This document shows, piece by piece, positions 1 to 6,821 of a stretch of DNA of 20,876 nt. A program made the position numbers and the translations under genes. Where the stretch lies: IMG/VR virus record IMGVR_UViG_3300030119_000104, positions 1 to 20,876 of that record; one strand, written 5' to 3'. This DNA is from a virus. The notes beneath the pieces were generated by a model that had not been told where the DNA came from, did no database searches, and worked only from the letters and a program-made list of their open reading frames with translations. Every line of letters starts with the position of its first letter. The stretch's first letter is position 1.

Positions 1-1
1 A

Positions 2-229
2 TCATCACCTGGAAATTGCCCATCATGCGGTAGGCATACCACTAAATGGGTTCTAGATCACTGCCACAACACTAACAGATTCAGAGGTTACATTTGTGAT
101 TCATGCAACGTAGCCTTTGGCAAATTCGCAGATGATCCAATAATTATGCACCGTTCACTTACATGGTTACAAACACATGGCACCAAACAAAACTGGTTTA
201 AAGGTAGTAGAGACAGAGGACTCCGCTAA
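2..229 (+). CDS. Endonuclease VII-like Holliday-junction resolvase, C-terminal part (5' cut by window edge)
   Basis: This reading frame is open from the first bases and ends at TAA 227-229, leaving 75 visible codons. It shows the recombination endonuclease VII (phage T4 gp49) pattern: a CPSC zinc pair (nt 17-28), the His/metal motif LDHCH (nt 53-67), a basic RFRG stretch, then CDSCN with the second zinc pair and the Asn that follows it, and GKFADDP. T4 endonuclease VII cuts branched DNA such as Holliday junctions. A role in resolving replication intermediates, or as an HNH-type nuclease, is inferred. The start lies upstream of the window. The last 53 bases overlap the next gene. T7-type endonuclease I, also a junction resolvase, is encoded separately at 4402, so the phage appears to carry two resolvase-type nucleases. 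Confidence 0.8.
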   Translation, partial: SSPGNCPSCGRHTTKWVLDHCHNTNRFRGYICDSCNVAFGKFADDPIIMHRSLTWLQTHGTKQNWFKGSRDRGLR

Positions 230-449
230 CCAAGATTTCATCAAGACATTTGACTGTTGCGATGACCCACTTGTATACACAATACAAAGGTATTCATACT
301 ATGATATGGATGGTACAATATGTGGAGTCTTTGACAGTCCAGAGACAGTCCAGGCAAGACTGACTAAACTTATGGATAGCCCTAGAGATGGGGAAAAGTT
401 CATCATTGAAACACATCAACTACGTTCACACACAATGGAGACCGAATGA
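177..449 (+). CDS. Hypothetical protein, 90 aa
   Basis: This is an acidic protein of 90 residues that I do not recognise. It starts at ATG 177 inside the end of the endonuclease VII-like gene (53-base overlap). It ends in TGA 447-449, which shares ATGA with the next gene, so translation is probably coupled. It has a Cys pair (FDCCDD) near residues 26-31 and an aromatic run (YSYYDMDG) near 38-46. There is no signal peptide or membrane segment. The start is uncertain because no Shine-Dalgarno sequence is visible; a later start would shorten the overlap, but the next in-frame ATG is well inside the protein. Position in the early region before the RNA polymerase suggests an early, host-takeover or accessory gene, but this rests only on context. 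Confidence 0.6.
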   Translation: MAPNKTGLKVVETEDSANQDFIKTFDCCDDPLVYTIQRYSYYDMDGTICGVFDSPETVQARLTKLMDSPRDGEKFIIETHQLRSHTMETE

Positions 450-589
450 CCAAAAAAGAACTACTAGACAAACTGACCGACTTAGGTTGGGACTACCAAA
501 GCATGACTAGATCTGGTCAACAAACCTATGATGAAATCATGCAAGGTATAGGAGTATTAAAACCTAATGAAAAATGGATTGATTTATGA
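446..589 (+). CDS. Hypothetical small protein, 47 aa
   Basis: A 47-codon frame runs from ATG 446 to TGA 587-589. It begins MTKKELLDKL and ends NEKWIDL. Both ends are joined to neighbours by ATGA overlaps, which is the main reason to call it real. It has a short predicted helical start and no membrane segment. Function unknown. Confidence 0.55.
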   Translation: MTKKELLDKLTDLGWDYQSMTRSGQQTYDEIMQGIGVLKPNEKWIDL

Positions 590-714
590 GCACACCACAC
601 GCACAAGAACGCCTAGAAGCTATCCTTGAAGAAGTTAAAGAGGCATTTCCCTATTATTCTGAAGAGAAACAATGTGCTATAGCTAGAGCACGTTTTGAGG
701 GGGAACTTATTTGA
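586..714 (+). CDS. Hypothetical small protein, 42 aa
   Basis: A 42-codon frame from ATG 586 to TGA 712-714, overlapping the previous gene by ATGA and the next by TTGA. The protein is acidic and likely helical (for example EAILEEVKEAF, residues 11-21), with one Cys. No family is recognised. Support comes from the continuous chain of overlapping starts and stops rather than from homology. Confidence 0.5.
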   Translation: MSTPHAQERLEAILEEVKEAFPYYSEEKQCAIARARFEGELI

Positions 715-857
715 AACCACGATACCCAGAATGGACATATCCAGTAGGTGGTGTACTGATTACAGCTATGTTTCTCAGTATATTTACTGGTTTAGTTATT
801 GAAGGCAGGTATAAGCCAGCTAACCCCGTTATTAGAGAACTTATTGACAGGACATGA
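711..857 (+). CDS. Small single-pass membrane protein, 48 aa, TTG start
   Basis: A 48-codon frame starts at TTG 711 (overlapping the previous stop as TTGA) and ends at TGA 855-857 (overlapping the next start as ATGA). There is no in-frame ATG until the middle of the hydrophobic stretch, so TTG fits best. Residues about 11-31 (GGVLITAMFLSIFTGLVIEG) form one probable transmembrane helix, flanked by an aromatic/basic N-terminus (KPRYPEWTYP) and a polar C-terminus. Small membrane proteins of unknown role are common in early phage regions. A function in the host membrane is only a guess. Confidence 0.5.
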   Translation: MKPRYPEWTYPVGGVLITAMFLSIFTGLVIEGRYKPANPVIRELIDRT

Positions 858-1147
858 AGAAAGTTTATCCAAACCGTATACGTGAGCTAAACAAATGGAA
901 AGCCACCGACAAGCTAACTCCAGTTGGTATTGACGATGGCTTGTACGCAGCAGATAACTGGCGTTTACCGCTCGGTTACATGTGTGTAATACGAGCCGAG
1001 CTCCCCAATGGTAAAGTAAAAGAGCGTTCGTATCGTTTACAAAAGGCTGCTAATAAATTTATGTTAGACCTCATTGCAAATGGTGCGGACTTTCACCTCA
1101 TGACTCACGAATTTGTAAAATCAACCGCTTGGCATTATGACGATTAA
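854..1147 (+). CDS. Hypothetical protein, 97 aa
   Basis: A 97-residue protein of mixed charge with a basic start (MKKVYPNRIRELNKWK). ATG 854 shares ATGA with the stop of the small membrane protein, and the end overlaps the next gene by 11 bases. The centre (LPLGYMCVIRAELPNGKVKERSY spread over residues 38-60) looks like beta hairpins and the C-terminal half is helical, giving a small folded domain. I do not recognise the family. It belongs to the early chain upstream of the phage RNA polymerase. Confidence 0.65.
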   Translation: MKKVYPNRIRELNKWKATDKLTPVGIDDGLYAADNWRLPLGYMCVIRAELPNGKVKERSYRLQKAANKFMLDLIANGADFHLMTHEFVKSTAWHYDD

Positions 1148-1415
1148 CCCACATGATCTATCAGAACTATTGTACAACCTAGGTTATTATGTTGATGATG
1201 AGACAGGAGAAGTCATGGTTGAAATACGACCAGACGGAACCACTACTTATGACAAATACCTTGTTGCAATGGTCACCACTGGTAGATTAATTACAAAACG
1301 AGATGAAAATTGGCAGTTAAAAATATACTTGCCAAACTGGAAATGTTTTGACAGTATGGAGGAGTACTGTAAAGTATTTCCAAATGAACAACAGTGTAAA
1401 GACTATGACGTATAG
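1137..1415 (+). CDS. Hypothetical protein, 92 aa
   Basis: A 92-residue acidic protein from ATG 1137 to TAG 1413-1415. It overlaps the previous gene by 11 bases. It is rich in aromatic and acidic residues (GYYVDDETGEVMVEIRPDG near 17-35) and reads like a small alpha/beta protein. No membrane segment or known motif is visible. Another ATG at 1405 overlaps its end by 11 bases in a different frame; see the note on the RNA polymerase start. Function unknown. Confidence 0.6.
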   Translation: MTINPHDLSELLYNLGYYVDDETGEVMVEIRPDGTTTYDKYLVAMVTTGRLITKRDENWQLKIYLPNWKCFDSMEEYCKVFPNEQQCKDYDV

Positions 1416-1432
1416 ATTAACCCAACATCAAA

Positions 1433-3823
1433 TTGACCACCTCGATGACTACGAATACTCCCTCTTCCTCGCCTATGGTGACTCATTCAAACCTACACCG
1501 ACAGTTCCTCCTGGAACAAGAAGCCATCAGCTGCGGGAGGCAGAGGCTACACGAATCCTTGAACAAGCTGGAGGAAAAATCCTATGCCTCGGCAAGCGTG
1601 TACGGAGTCGCATCAATAAGAGAGGCGTTGCCTTATTTAATGGAGCATATCGAAATCACCTTCGGCAAACTAAAAAACGGACAAGCAGGTAAGTTTTATA
1701 AACCTATTGCTGAACACATCAATGAGCTAGAACCTCTGGCTATTGCAACAATACTACTAAAAATAGTATTCGATAAAGTCTTTACGTTTGATCGTAATGC
1801 AGACCTTATCGTACCAATGATGACAGCTATAGGTGGTGCATTAGAATCTGAGTGTAAGTTTCGTTGGTACAAACGTGAACATCCAAACATCATGAGTTAT
1901 ATAGAGCGTGTCTATTTCCATGAAGTTACAGGAACACAACAGAAACTAAAGATCACAAGTGAAAAGTTTGGCGAGCGTGGTATACGTTGGTCAGCATGGT
2001 CAACCAAAACCAAGGTAGCACTAGGTAGATGGGGGTTGACAGCTGTTATGGAATCTACTGGTTGGTTTACAGTAGACAAACGTAAGTCAAGGCGTAAGAA
2101 GTATGAGTACCGTGTCGTTGCCACTGATGATTTTAACAACAAACGGAATCAACTAATTAAAACTGCTGAGTTATTTAGTGGTATACCTTGGCCTATGTTA
2201 GTAGAACCAGATGACTGGGGTTATGATGAAGAAGACAACATAATCTACGGTGGTTATCTAACTAATAGTTTAATGCGAGGTCATGAACTAACCAGAAGGG
2301 GCAACCCCACCATTAAACACGGGACTATCCCTATAACTTTTATCAACAAGTTACAGAAGGTAAAATACCGTGTGAACACTCATGTTCTAGAGACTGCCGA
2401 GTGTCTGAAAGAGAAGGAAAGGGTAGTAGGGAAGTTCATTCCAATTTCCCCAGCGTTCAAACCTCCTCGCCCTCCAGATGCAGAGGAAGATGCGAAGAAG
2501 AATTTGTTATGGCGTAGAGCTATGGCAGAATCACACACAGCTGACCGAATAAACTTTAAGAAGTCAGTAAGAACAAGAACACAATTAGAGGCAGCAGAAA
2601 AGTTTAAGGAAGACGATTTCTACTTATGTTGGTCATTTGACTATCGAGGTAGAACCTACCCCATTCAAGCTTTTCTTACACCACAAGATACAGATTTTGG
2701 TAAATCATTATTACGGTTTGCTGATGAATCTCCTGTTACAGACACAGCTGACACATGGTTAGCTTTCCAAGTAGCCACAACCTTTGGGCTTGATAAAGCT
2801 CCGATAATAGAAAGGTTACAATGGGTTGATAGTAACAGAGATTTAATCACAAGGGTCGCTACAGATCCGATAACTCATCTTTCAGAATGGGAAGATGTTG
2901 AAGAACCTTGGCAGTTTATGGCTGCCTGTCATGAATATTACCATTGCTGTATTAAAAATGATAAGGATACTACTGGTCTTATGGTAGCTGTAGATGCTAC
3001 ATGTAGTGGTCTACAAATACTAGCTGGTCTTGCTAAAGATCAGAGCACAGCTGAATTAGTAAATGTCGTTCCGTCTAAACAACCAAGCGATGCTTACAAG
3101 GCTGTAGCGGAGAAAGCCAAAGAGTTCCTACCGAGTTACATGCACCCTTGGATGACTCGTTCCGTGTGTAAACGCACAGTGATGACGATTCCATACAATG
3201 CTACTAAGGATAGTAGTCGTAAATATATACGTGAAGCATTGAAAGAAGCTAGCATTGAGGTACAAAATGAGGAACTAACACAGATAGTAAATGCTGTCTA
3301 CGACAGTATGGATTGTATAGTTCCAGGGCCCATGCAAGTTATGCGTTGGATTAAGAAAAGTGTAGGAGAGTACATAAGAAACGGTGGTAAATATATAGAA
3401 TGGGAAACTCCATCTGGATTTATTGTTAACCAAAAACGGGATGTCATTGAGACAGAACGTATGGAGCTACAGCTGTTAGGTCGTACATCAGTACGCATAC
3501 CTAATGGTAAGCAGACACCCTGCCCTAAACGCCACAAGTCTAGTACTGCCCCTAACTTTATTCATTCAATAGATGCAGCGATTCTTCACAGATCATTTAC
3601 TCAATTCGATGAACCATTCACAGTTATCCATGATTCTGTTTTATGCAGAGCAGGGGACATGGCAACACTCAATCAACTTGTGCGAGAAACCTACGCCAGT
3701 ATCTTTACCGAAGATTGTTGGCTCACCAAATTTGCACAAGCCATCAACGCCTCTGATCCACCACCCATTGTTGGAACATTAAACCCAGAGGTAGTATCCA
3801 ATTCCACCTATTTTTTCTGTTAA
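1433..3823 (+). CDS. T7-like single-subunit DNA-directed RNA polymerase
   Basis: This 796-residue protein is the phage RNA polymerase (T7 gp1 family, 883 aa in T7), which transcribes phage genes from phage promoters. The palm and fingers motifs are clear: VDATCSG with catalytic Asp521 (T7 D537), CKRTVMTIPY with Lys580 and Tyr588 (T7 K631 and Y639), and IHDS with Asp734 (T7 D812). The C-terminus is aromatic (TYFFC) where T7 ends in FAFA, the foot that lines the active site. The N-terminal domain aligns from about LHRQFLLEQE onward (T7 ERLAREQLALE). The start is uncertain: ATG 1433, ATG 1445 or ATG 1475 (MVTHSN) are possible, and the first 15 residues are low-complexity Ser/Thr. No ribosome binding site marks a choice. 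The stop abuts the next ATG exactly. Confidence 0.96.
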   Translation: MTTSMTTNTPSSSPMVTHSNLHRQFLLEQEAISCGRQRLHESLNKLEEKSYASASVYGVASIREALPYLMEHIEITFGKLKNGQAGKFYKPIAEHINELEPLAIATILLKIVFDKVFTFDRNADLIVPMMTAIGGALESECKFRWYKREHPNIMSYIERVYFHEVTGTQQKLKITSEKFGERGIRWSAWSTKTKVALGRWGLTAVMESTGWFTVDKRKSRRKKYEYRVVATDDFNNKRNQLIKTAELFSGIPWPMLVEPDDWGYDEEDNIIYGGYLTNSLMRGHELTRRGNPTIKHGTIPITFINKLQKVKYRVNTHVLETAECLKEKERVVGKFIPISPAFKPPRPPDAEEDAKKNLLWRRAMAESHTADRINFKKSVRTRTQLEAAEKFKEDDFYLCWSFDYRGRTYPIQAFLTPQDTDFGKSLLRFADESPVTDTADTWLAFQVATTFGLDKAPIIERLQWVDSNRDLITRVATDPITHLSEWEDVEEPWQFMAACHEYYHCCIKNDKDTTGLMVAVDATCSGLQILAGLAKDQSTAELVNVVPSKQPSDAYKAVAEKAKEFLPSYMHPWMTRSVCKRTVMTIPYNATKDSSRKYIREALKEASIEVQNEELTQIVNAVYDSMDCIVPGPMQVMRWIKKSVGEYIRNGGKYIEWETPSGFIVNQKRDVIETERMELQLLGRTSVRIPNGKQTPCPKRHKSSTAPNFIHSIDAAILHRSFTQFDEPFTVIHDSVLCRAGDMATLNQLVRETYASIFTEDCWLTKFAQAINASDPPPIVGTLNPEVVSNSTYFFC

Positions 3824-4402
3824 ATGCAAACACACGTTACTAAAAACCCAGTTCTACTAGAAGGTTTCCAAGCTATACTTAAGCCTGGGGAGTGGGGGTA
3901 TAAACTCTCAGTCCTTATGAAAGATGATATAGTAAAGGAACTAGAAGAAGAACGAGAAGGTGCATTAGAATGGGCTAAATCAAAAGCTAAAAATCCTAAG
4001 AGAGTATCTATTAAACCAGAACCTTGGGAAGAAGTTGAGTCACAGCCTGGGATGTACCAAGTTAAGTTTAGTTGGAGGGACGGAGACAAGTTCTTTCCAG
4101 TTGTTGTAGATACTGAGGGTACTCAGATTACAGACAAAGAAACACCAATCTATAATGGAAGCAAAGTTAAAATAGCTTTCTTTCAAAAACCATATGTATT
4201 ACCTACGGGTGATATAGGCACATCACTTAAACTAAAAGCTATACAAGTTGTTAGTCTTAACAGCGGAGCTGGTGTTGTCGATGACGGTGATCTCAGTCCC
4301 GAAGATGCTGCCAAGTTATTCGGATCTACTACAGGATTTAAAGTAGAAGAACCAAATGTAGACGCAGCCCCCTCGTCATTAGAGGAGGACGATGACTTCT
4401 AA
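3824..4402 (+). CDS. Single-stranded DNA-binding protein (T7 gp2.5-like)
   Basis: A 192-residue protein in the gene 2.5 position, directly after the RNA polymerase stop (TAA then ATG with no gap). It has the beta-rich OB-fold type body, with an IAFFQKPYVLP strand followed by a TGDIGTSLKLKAIQVV segment near residues 120-145. The very acidic tail ends LEEDDDF with a terminal Phe. In T7 gp2.5 the acidic tail with its last Phe contacts the DNA polymerase and helicase and competes with DNA. The expected role is to coat single strands during replication and recombination and help load the replisome. It is somewhat shorter than the T7 protein (232 aa). The last base overlaps the endonuclease start. 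Confidence 0.85.
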   Translation: MQTHVTKNPVLLEGFQAILKPGEWGYKLSVLMKDDIVKELEEEREGALEWAKSKAKNPKRVSIKPEPWEEVESQPGMYQVKFSWRDGDKFFPVVVDTEGTQITDKETPIYNGSKVKIAFFQKPYVLPTGDIGTSLKLKAIQVVSLNSGAGVVDDGDLSPEDAAKLFGSTTGFKVEEPNVDAAPSSLEEDDDF

Positions 4403-4746
4403 TGAGAAGTAGACTAGAAGAACAAGTTGCTAGCTTGTTGGATAAACTAGGTATTAAATACACATACGAAGCTGACAAGTTACACTATGTTCTCGAAGCT
4501 AACTATATACCAGACTTTAAGGTAGGTAACATATATCTAGAAACCAAGGGTTACTTTCCACCAGACCAACGAAAGAAAATGCTAGCTGTGAAGAAAGCAA
4601 ACCCAGATGCAGATATACGATTGGTATTCCAATCACCTACAAATAAAATATCTAAAAAATCTAAAACATCTTATGCAAAATGGGCTGAGAAACACGGGTT
4701 TCCTTGGTGCCCAGCTTACGCAATCCCCACAAGTTGGCTTAAATGA
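4402..4746 (+). CDS. Endonuclease I, Holliday-junction resolvase (T7 gp3-like)
   Basis: A 114-residue protein of the T7 endonuclease I family (149 aa in T7; PD-(D/E)xK-type fold). The catalytic set is visible: Glu6 in SRLEEQ, Glu23, Asp38 in IPDF and Glu47/Lys49 in LETKG, matching T7 E20, E35, D55, E65 and K67. The later segment (RLVFQSP...KTSYAKWAEKHG) also follows T7. The family cuts branched DNA and, in T7, helps degrade host DNA for nucleotide recycling. It lacks the T7 N-terminal arm and C-terminal basic tail. ATG 4402 overlaps the SSB stop by one base. Its 3' end is overlapped by the primase/helicase reading frame. Confidence 0.92.
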   Translation: MRSRLEEQVASLLDKLGIKYTYEADKLHYVLEANYIPDFKVGNIYLETKGYFPPDQRKKMLAVKKANPDADIRLVFQSPTNKISKKSKTSYAKWAEKHGFPWCPAYAIPTSWLK

Positions 4747-6316
4747 ATCTGAATTTTTATATCACGCAGCTTGCGATAGGTGTGGTTCGTCCGATGGTAA
4801 CAGCTACTACGATGACGGACATGCTTATTGTTTTGTATGTGGCCACTATGAGTCTGGAGGAGAACCAGTCCACCATCATCAAGCACCCAGAGCTATGCTA
4901 AAAGGATCGCCTGTTGGCTTACGTAAACGAAAGTTATCTGAAGAACATTGTCGTAAATACAGAGTGCATAAAGATGGGGATGTATTACGTTTTCATTACT
5001 TTACAAAAAGTGGTCAAATTTGTGCAGCAAAAGTAAAGACAAAAGATAAAGATTTCTATTGGGACGGTAAAAACACCGATAACCAGTTGTTTGGTCAACA
5101 CTTGTTTCCAGACAAGGGCACCCGCCTTACTATATATGAAGGCGAACTAGATGCAGTATCTGGATATGCTGCATTACCTACATGGCCTCATGTTTCCGTG
5201 CCTAACGGAGCAGCTGGAGCCAAAAAAGACTTACAAAAAGTACTTGATTTAATTCAAGGTTACGATGAGATAGTGTTATTTTTTGACAATGATGACGCTG
5301 GAATCAAAGCTACCGATGAATGTGCTCAACTATTTCCCGCTGGTAAGGTAAAGATTGCTAGACTAGAAAAGTACAAAGATGCTTCAGATGCCTGTCAGGA
5401 GGGTGATCTTGAAGCTATCAGACGTGCTATCTGGGATGCCAAAACTTATAGACCAGATGGTATTGTTGATGCTAAATCATTGCTTGAAACAATTACCACA
5501 CCTTCACCCCCCGCAGATCATGAGTACCCATTTCGAGGACTTAACGATAAACTACACGGCATACGATATGGAGAGCTTGTCACGATTACTGCTGGAAGTG
5601 GTATCGGCAAATCATCGTTTTGTCGAGAGCTTGCAGTACACCTCCTCGATAGAGGGGAGAGAGTCGGTTACCTTGCACTTGAAGAATCCAACCAAAGAAC
5701 AGCCCTCGGCTTGATGTCCGCATCAGTTGGTAAAGCTTTACATTTGGGAGAACAAAAGAAAGAGGAGCTAGAACATGCCTACAATAATACGATTGCTAAT
5801 TGGAATCTTTTTCTTTTTGATGGTTTTGGTAGCTATGATCCAGACACAATTTACAGTAGGATCGAATACCTTGCCTGTGGATTGGAATGTCGTATTGTAT
5901 TCTTAGACCACTTGTCCATATTATTGAGTGGACTTGACGGTGATGAGAGGCGTATGATAGACGTAACCATGACTAAGTTAAGATCGTTAGTAGAAAGAAC
6001 AGGTATTGCTTTGTTCTTAGTTTCACACCTTAGACGCACACAAAATGACAAAAACCACGAAGAAGGAGCCCGTATTACACTGGGACAGCTTAGAGGATCT
6101 GCAGCAATTGCACAGCTCTCTGATGGAGTTATCGGTCTCGAAAGAGATCAGCAAGACTCAAGTAAACAAGCTATTACTACAGTTAGAGTACTCAAGAATA
6201 GGTATTCTGGCGAATGTGGTATCGCAGCACAACTCTCGTACTCATTAGAAACTTGTAGTTTTGAAGAAAATGAAGTTACGCCCGAAGAGTTCGACCCCAC
6301 AACGGACTTCGATTAA
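4673..6316 (+). CDS. Bifunctional DNA primase/helicase (T7 gp4-like)
   Basis: This protein synthesises RNA primers and unwinds the replication fork. From ATG 4673 (547 aa; T7 gp4A is 566) the domains follow T7 closely: a zinc ribbon with Cys34/37 and Cys53/56 (CDRCGSSDGNS, CFVCG), TOPRIM with Glu156 in EGELDA and Asp205 in FFDNDDAG (T7 E157, D207), then the RecA-like helicase with Walker A GSGIGKSS (Lys313; T7 K318), a hydrophobic Walker B ending FLDHLS, and VSHLRR. The C-terminus is acidic (DPTTDFD), as in T7, where the tail contacts the polymerase. An earlier in-frame ATG at 4607 would add 22 residues and overlap the endonuclease more. The T7-like numbering favours 4673, but no ribosome site decides it. 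The end overlaps the exonuclease-domain frame. Confidence 0.95.
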   Translation: MQNGLRNTGFLGAQLTQSPQVGLNESEFLYHAACDRCGSSDGNSYYDDGHAYCFVCGHYESGGEPVHHHQAPRAMLKGSPVGLRKRKLSEEHCRKYRVHKDGDVLRFHYFTKSGQICAAKVKTKDKDFYWDGKNTDNQLFGQHLFPDKGTRLTIYEGELDAVSGYAALPTWPHVSVPNGAAGAKKDLQKVLDLIQGYDEIVLFFDNDDAGIKATDECAQLFPAGKVKIARLEKYKDASDACQEGDLEAIRRAIWDAKTYRPDGIVDAKSLLETITTPSPPADHEYPFRGLNDKLHGIRYGELVTITAGSGIGKSSFCRELAVHLLDRGERVGYLALEESNQRTALGLMSASVGKALHLGEQKKEELEHAYNNTIANWNLFLFDGFGSYDPDTIYSRIEYLACGLECRIVFLDHLSILLSGLDGDERRMIDVTMTKLRSLVERTGIALFLVSHLRRTQNDKNHEEGARITLGQLRGSAAIAQLSDGVIGLERDQQDSSKQAITTVRVLKNRYSGECGIAAQLSYSLETCSFEENEVTPEEFDPTTDFD

Positions 6317-6821
6317 CCTAGCGTATGACATAGAAACCGATGGTTTAGATTGTGAAAACATACATTGTATTGTTACACAAGATCTAGATACAGGTCAAGT
6401 CAACGAGTACAACGATCACGCTACACCTAATTACAGTATAGCTAACGCTGTTTGTGAATTAGAACTTGCCGATAATATTGTTTCGCATAACGGTATTATG
6501 TTTGACATACCACAAATCAAAAAACATTTTCCTTTTTTTACAGGTAAGGCAAAACATTGGGACACGCTAATCCTTAGTAGATTTTACCACCCAAACATAC
6601 TTGACACAGACCTCAGACGTAAGTGGGCAATGATGCCAGCTCGTTTGTATGGTTCACATAGTTTAGAAGCTTACGGGTATAGATTAAAATGTCATAAAGA
6701 TGAGTTCGGAAAAACTACTGATTGGAAAGAGTGGTCTCCCGAAATGCAAGAGTATTGCAAAAAAGACGTTGCCATTTTAGTTAAATTATGGACACATTTC
6801 CAAAAATTAATGAAGCAGTAA
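6261..6821 (+). CDS. DNA polymerase, 3'-5' proofreading exonuclease part (split gene)
   Basis: A 186-residue frame that carries only the proofreading exonuclease domain of a T7 gp5-type family A polymerase. Exo I is YDIETDG (Asp23, Glu25; T7 D5, E7), Exo II is SHNGIMFDIP (Asp82; T7 D65) and Exo III is EYCKKDV (Tyr165, Asp169; T7 D174). It also has the LEAYGYRL segment that matches T7 LEAWGYRL. The frame stops at TAA 6819-6821, exactly where T7 passes into its polymerase domain. The polymerase domain continues in the -1 frame from 6788. ATG 6261 or 6270 are the only in-frame ATG starts before Exo I and lie inside the primase/helicase end (56-base overlap). The split may be natural, bridged by frameshifting, or a missing base in the sequence. 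Confidence 0.88.
   Translation: MKKMKLRPKSSTPQRTSINLAYDIETDGLDCENIHCIVTQDLDTGQVNEYNDHATPNYSIANAVCELELADNIVSHNGIMFDIPQIKKHFPFFTGKAKHWDTLILSRFYHPNILDTDLRRKWAMMPARLYGSHSLEAYGYRLKCHKDEFGKTTDWKEWSPEMQEYCKKDVAILVKLWTHFQKLMKQ

Noticed and set aside
4607-4672. Upstream extension of primase/helicase from ATG 4607
   Set aside because: It lies inside endonuclease I and shifts the catalytic residues away from the T7 numbering that ATG 4673 reproduces; kept as an alternative only.
6756-6764. Programmed -1 frameshift at the AAAAAA run in the exonuclease frame
   Set aside because: The polymerase frame has a TAG at 6779, so a slip here would not reach the polymerase domain; only a slip after 6782 could.
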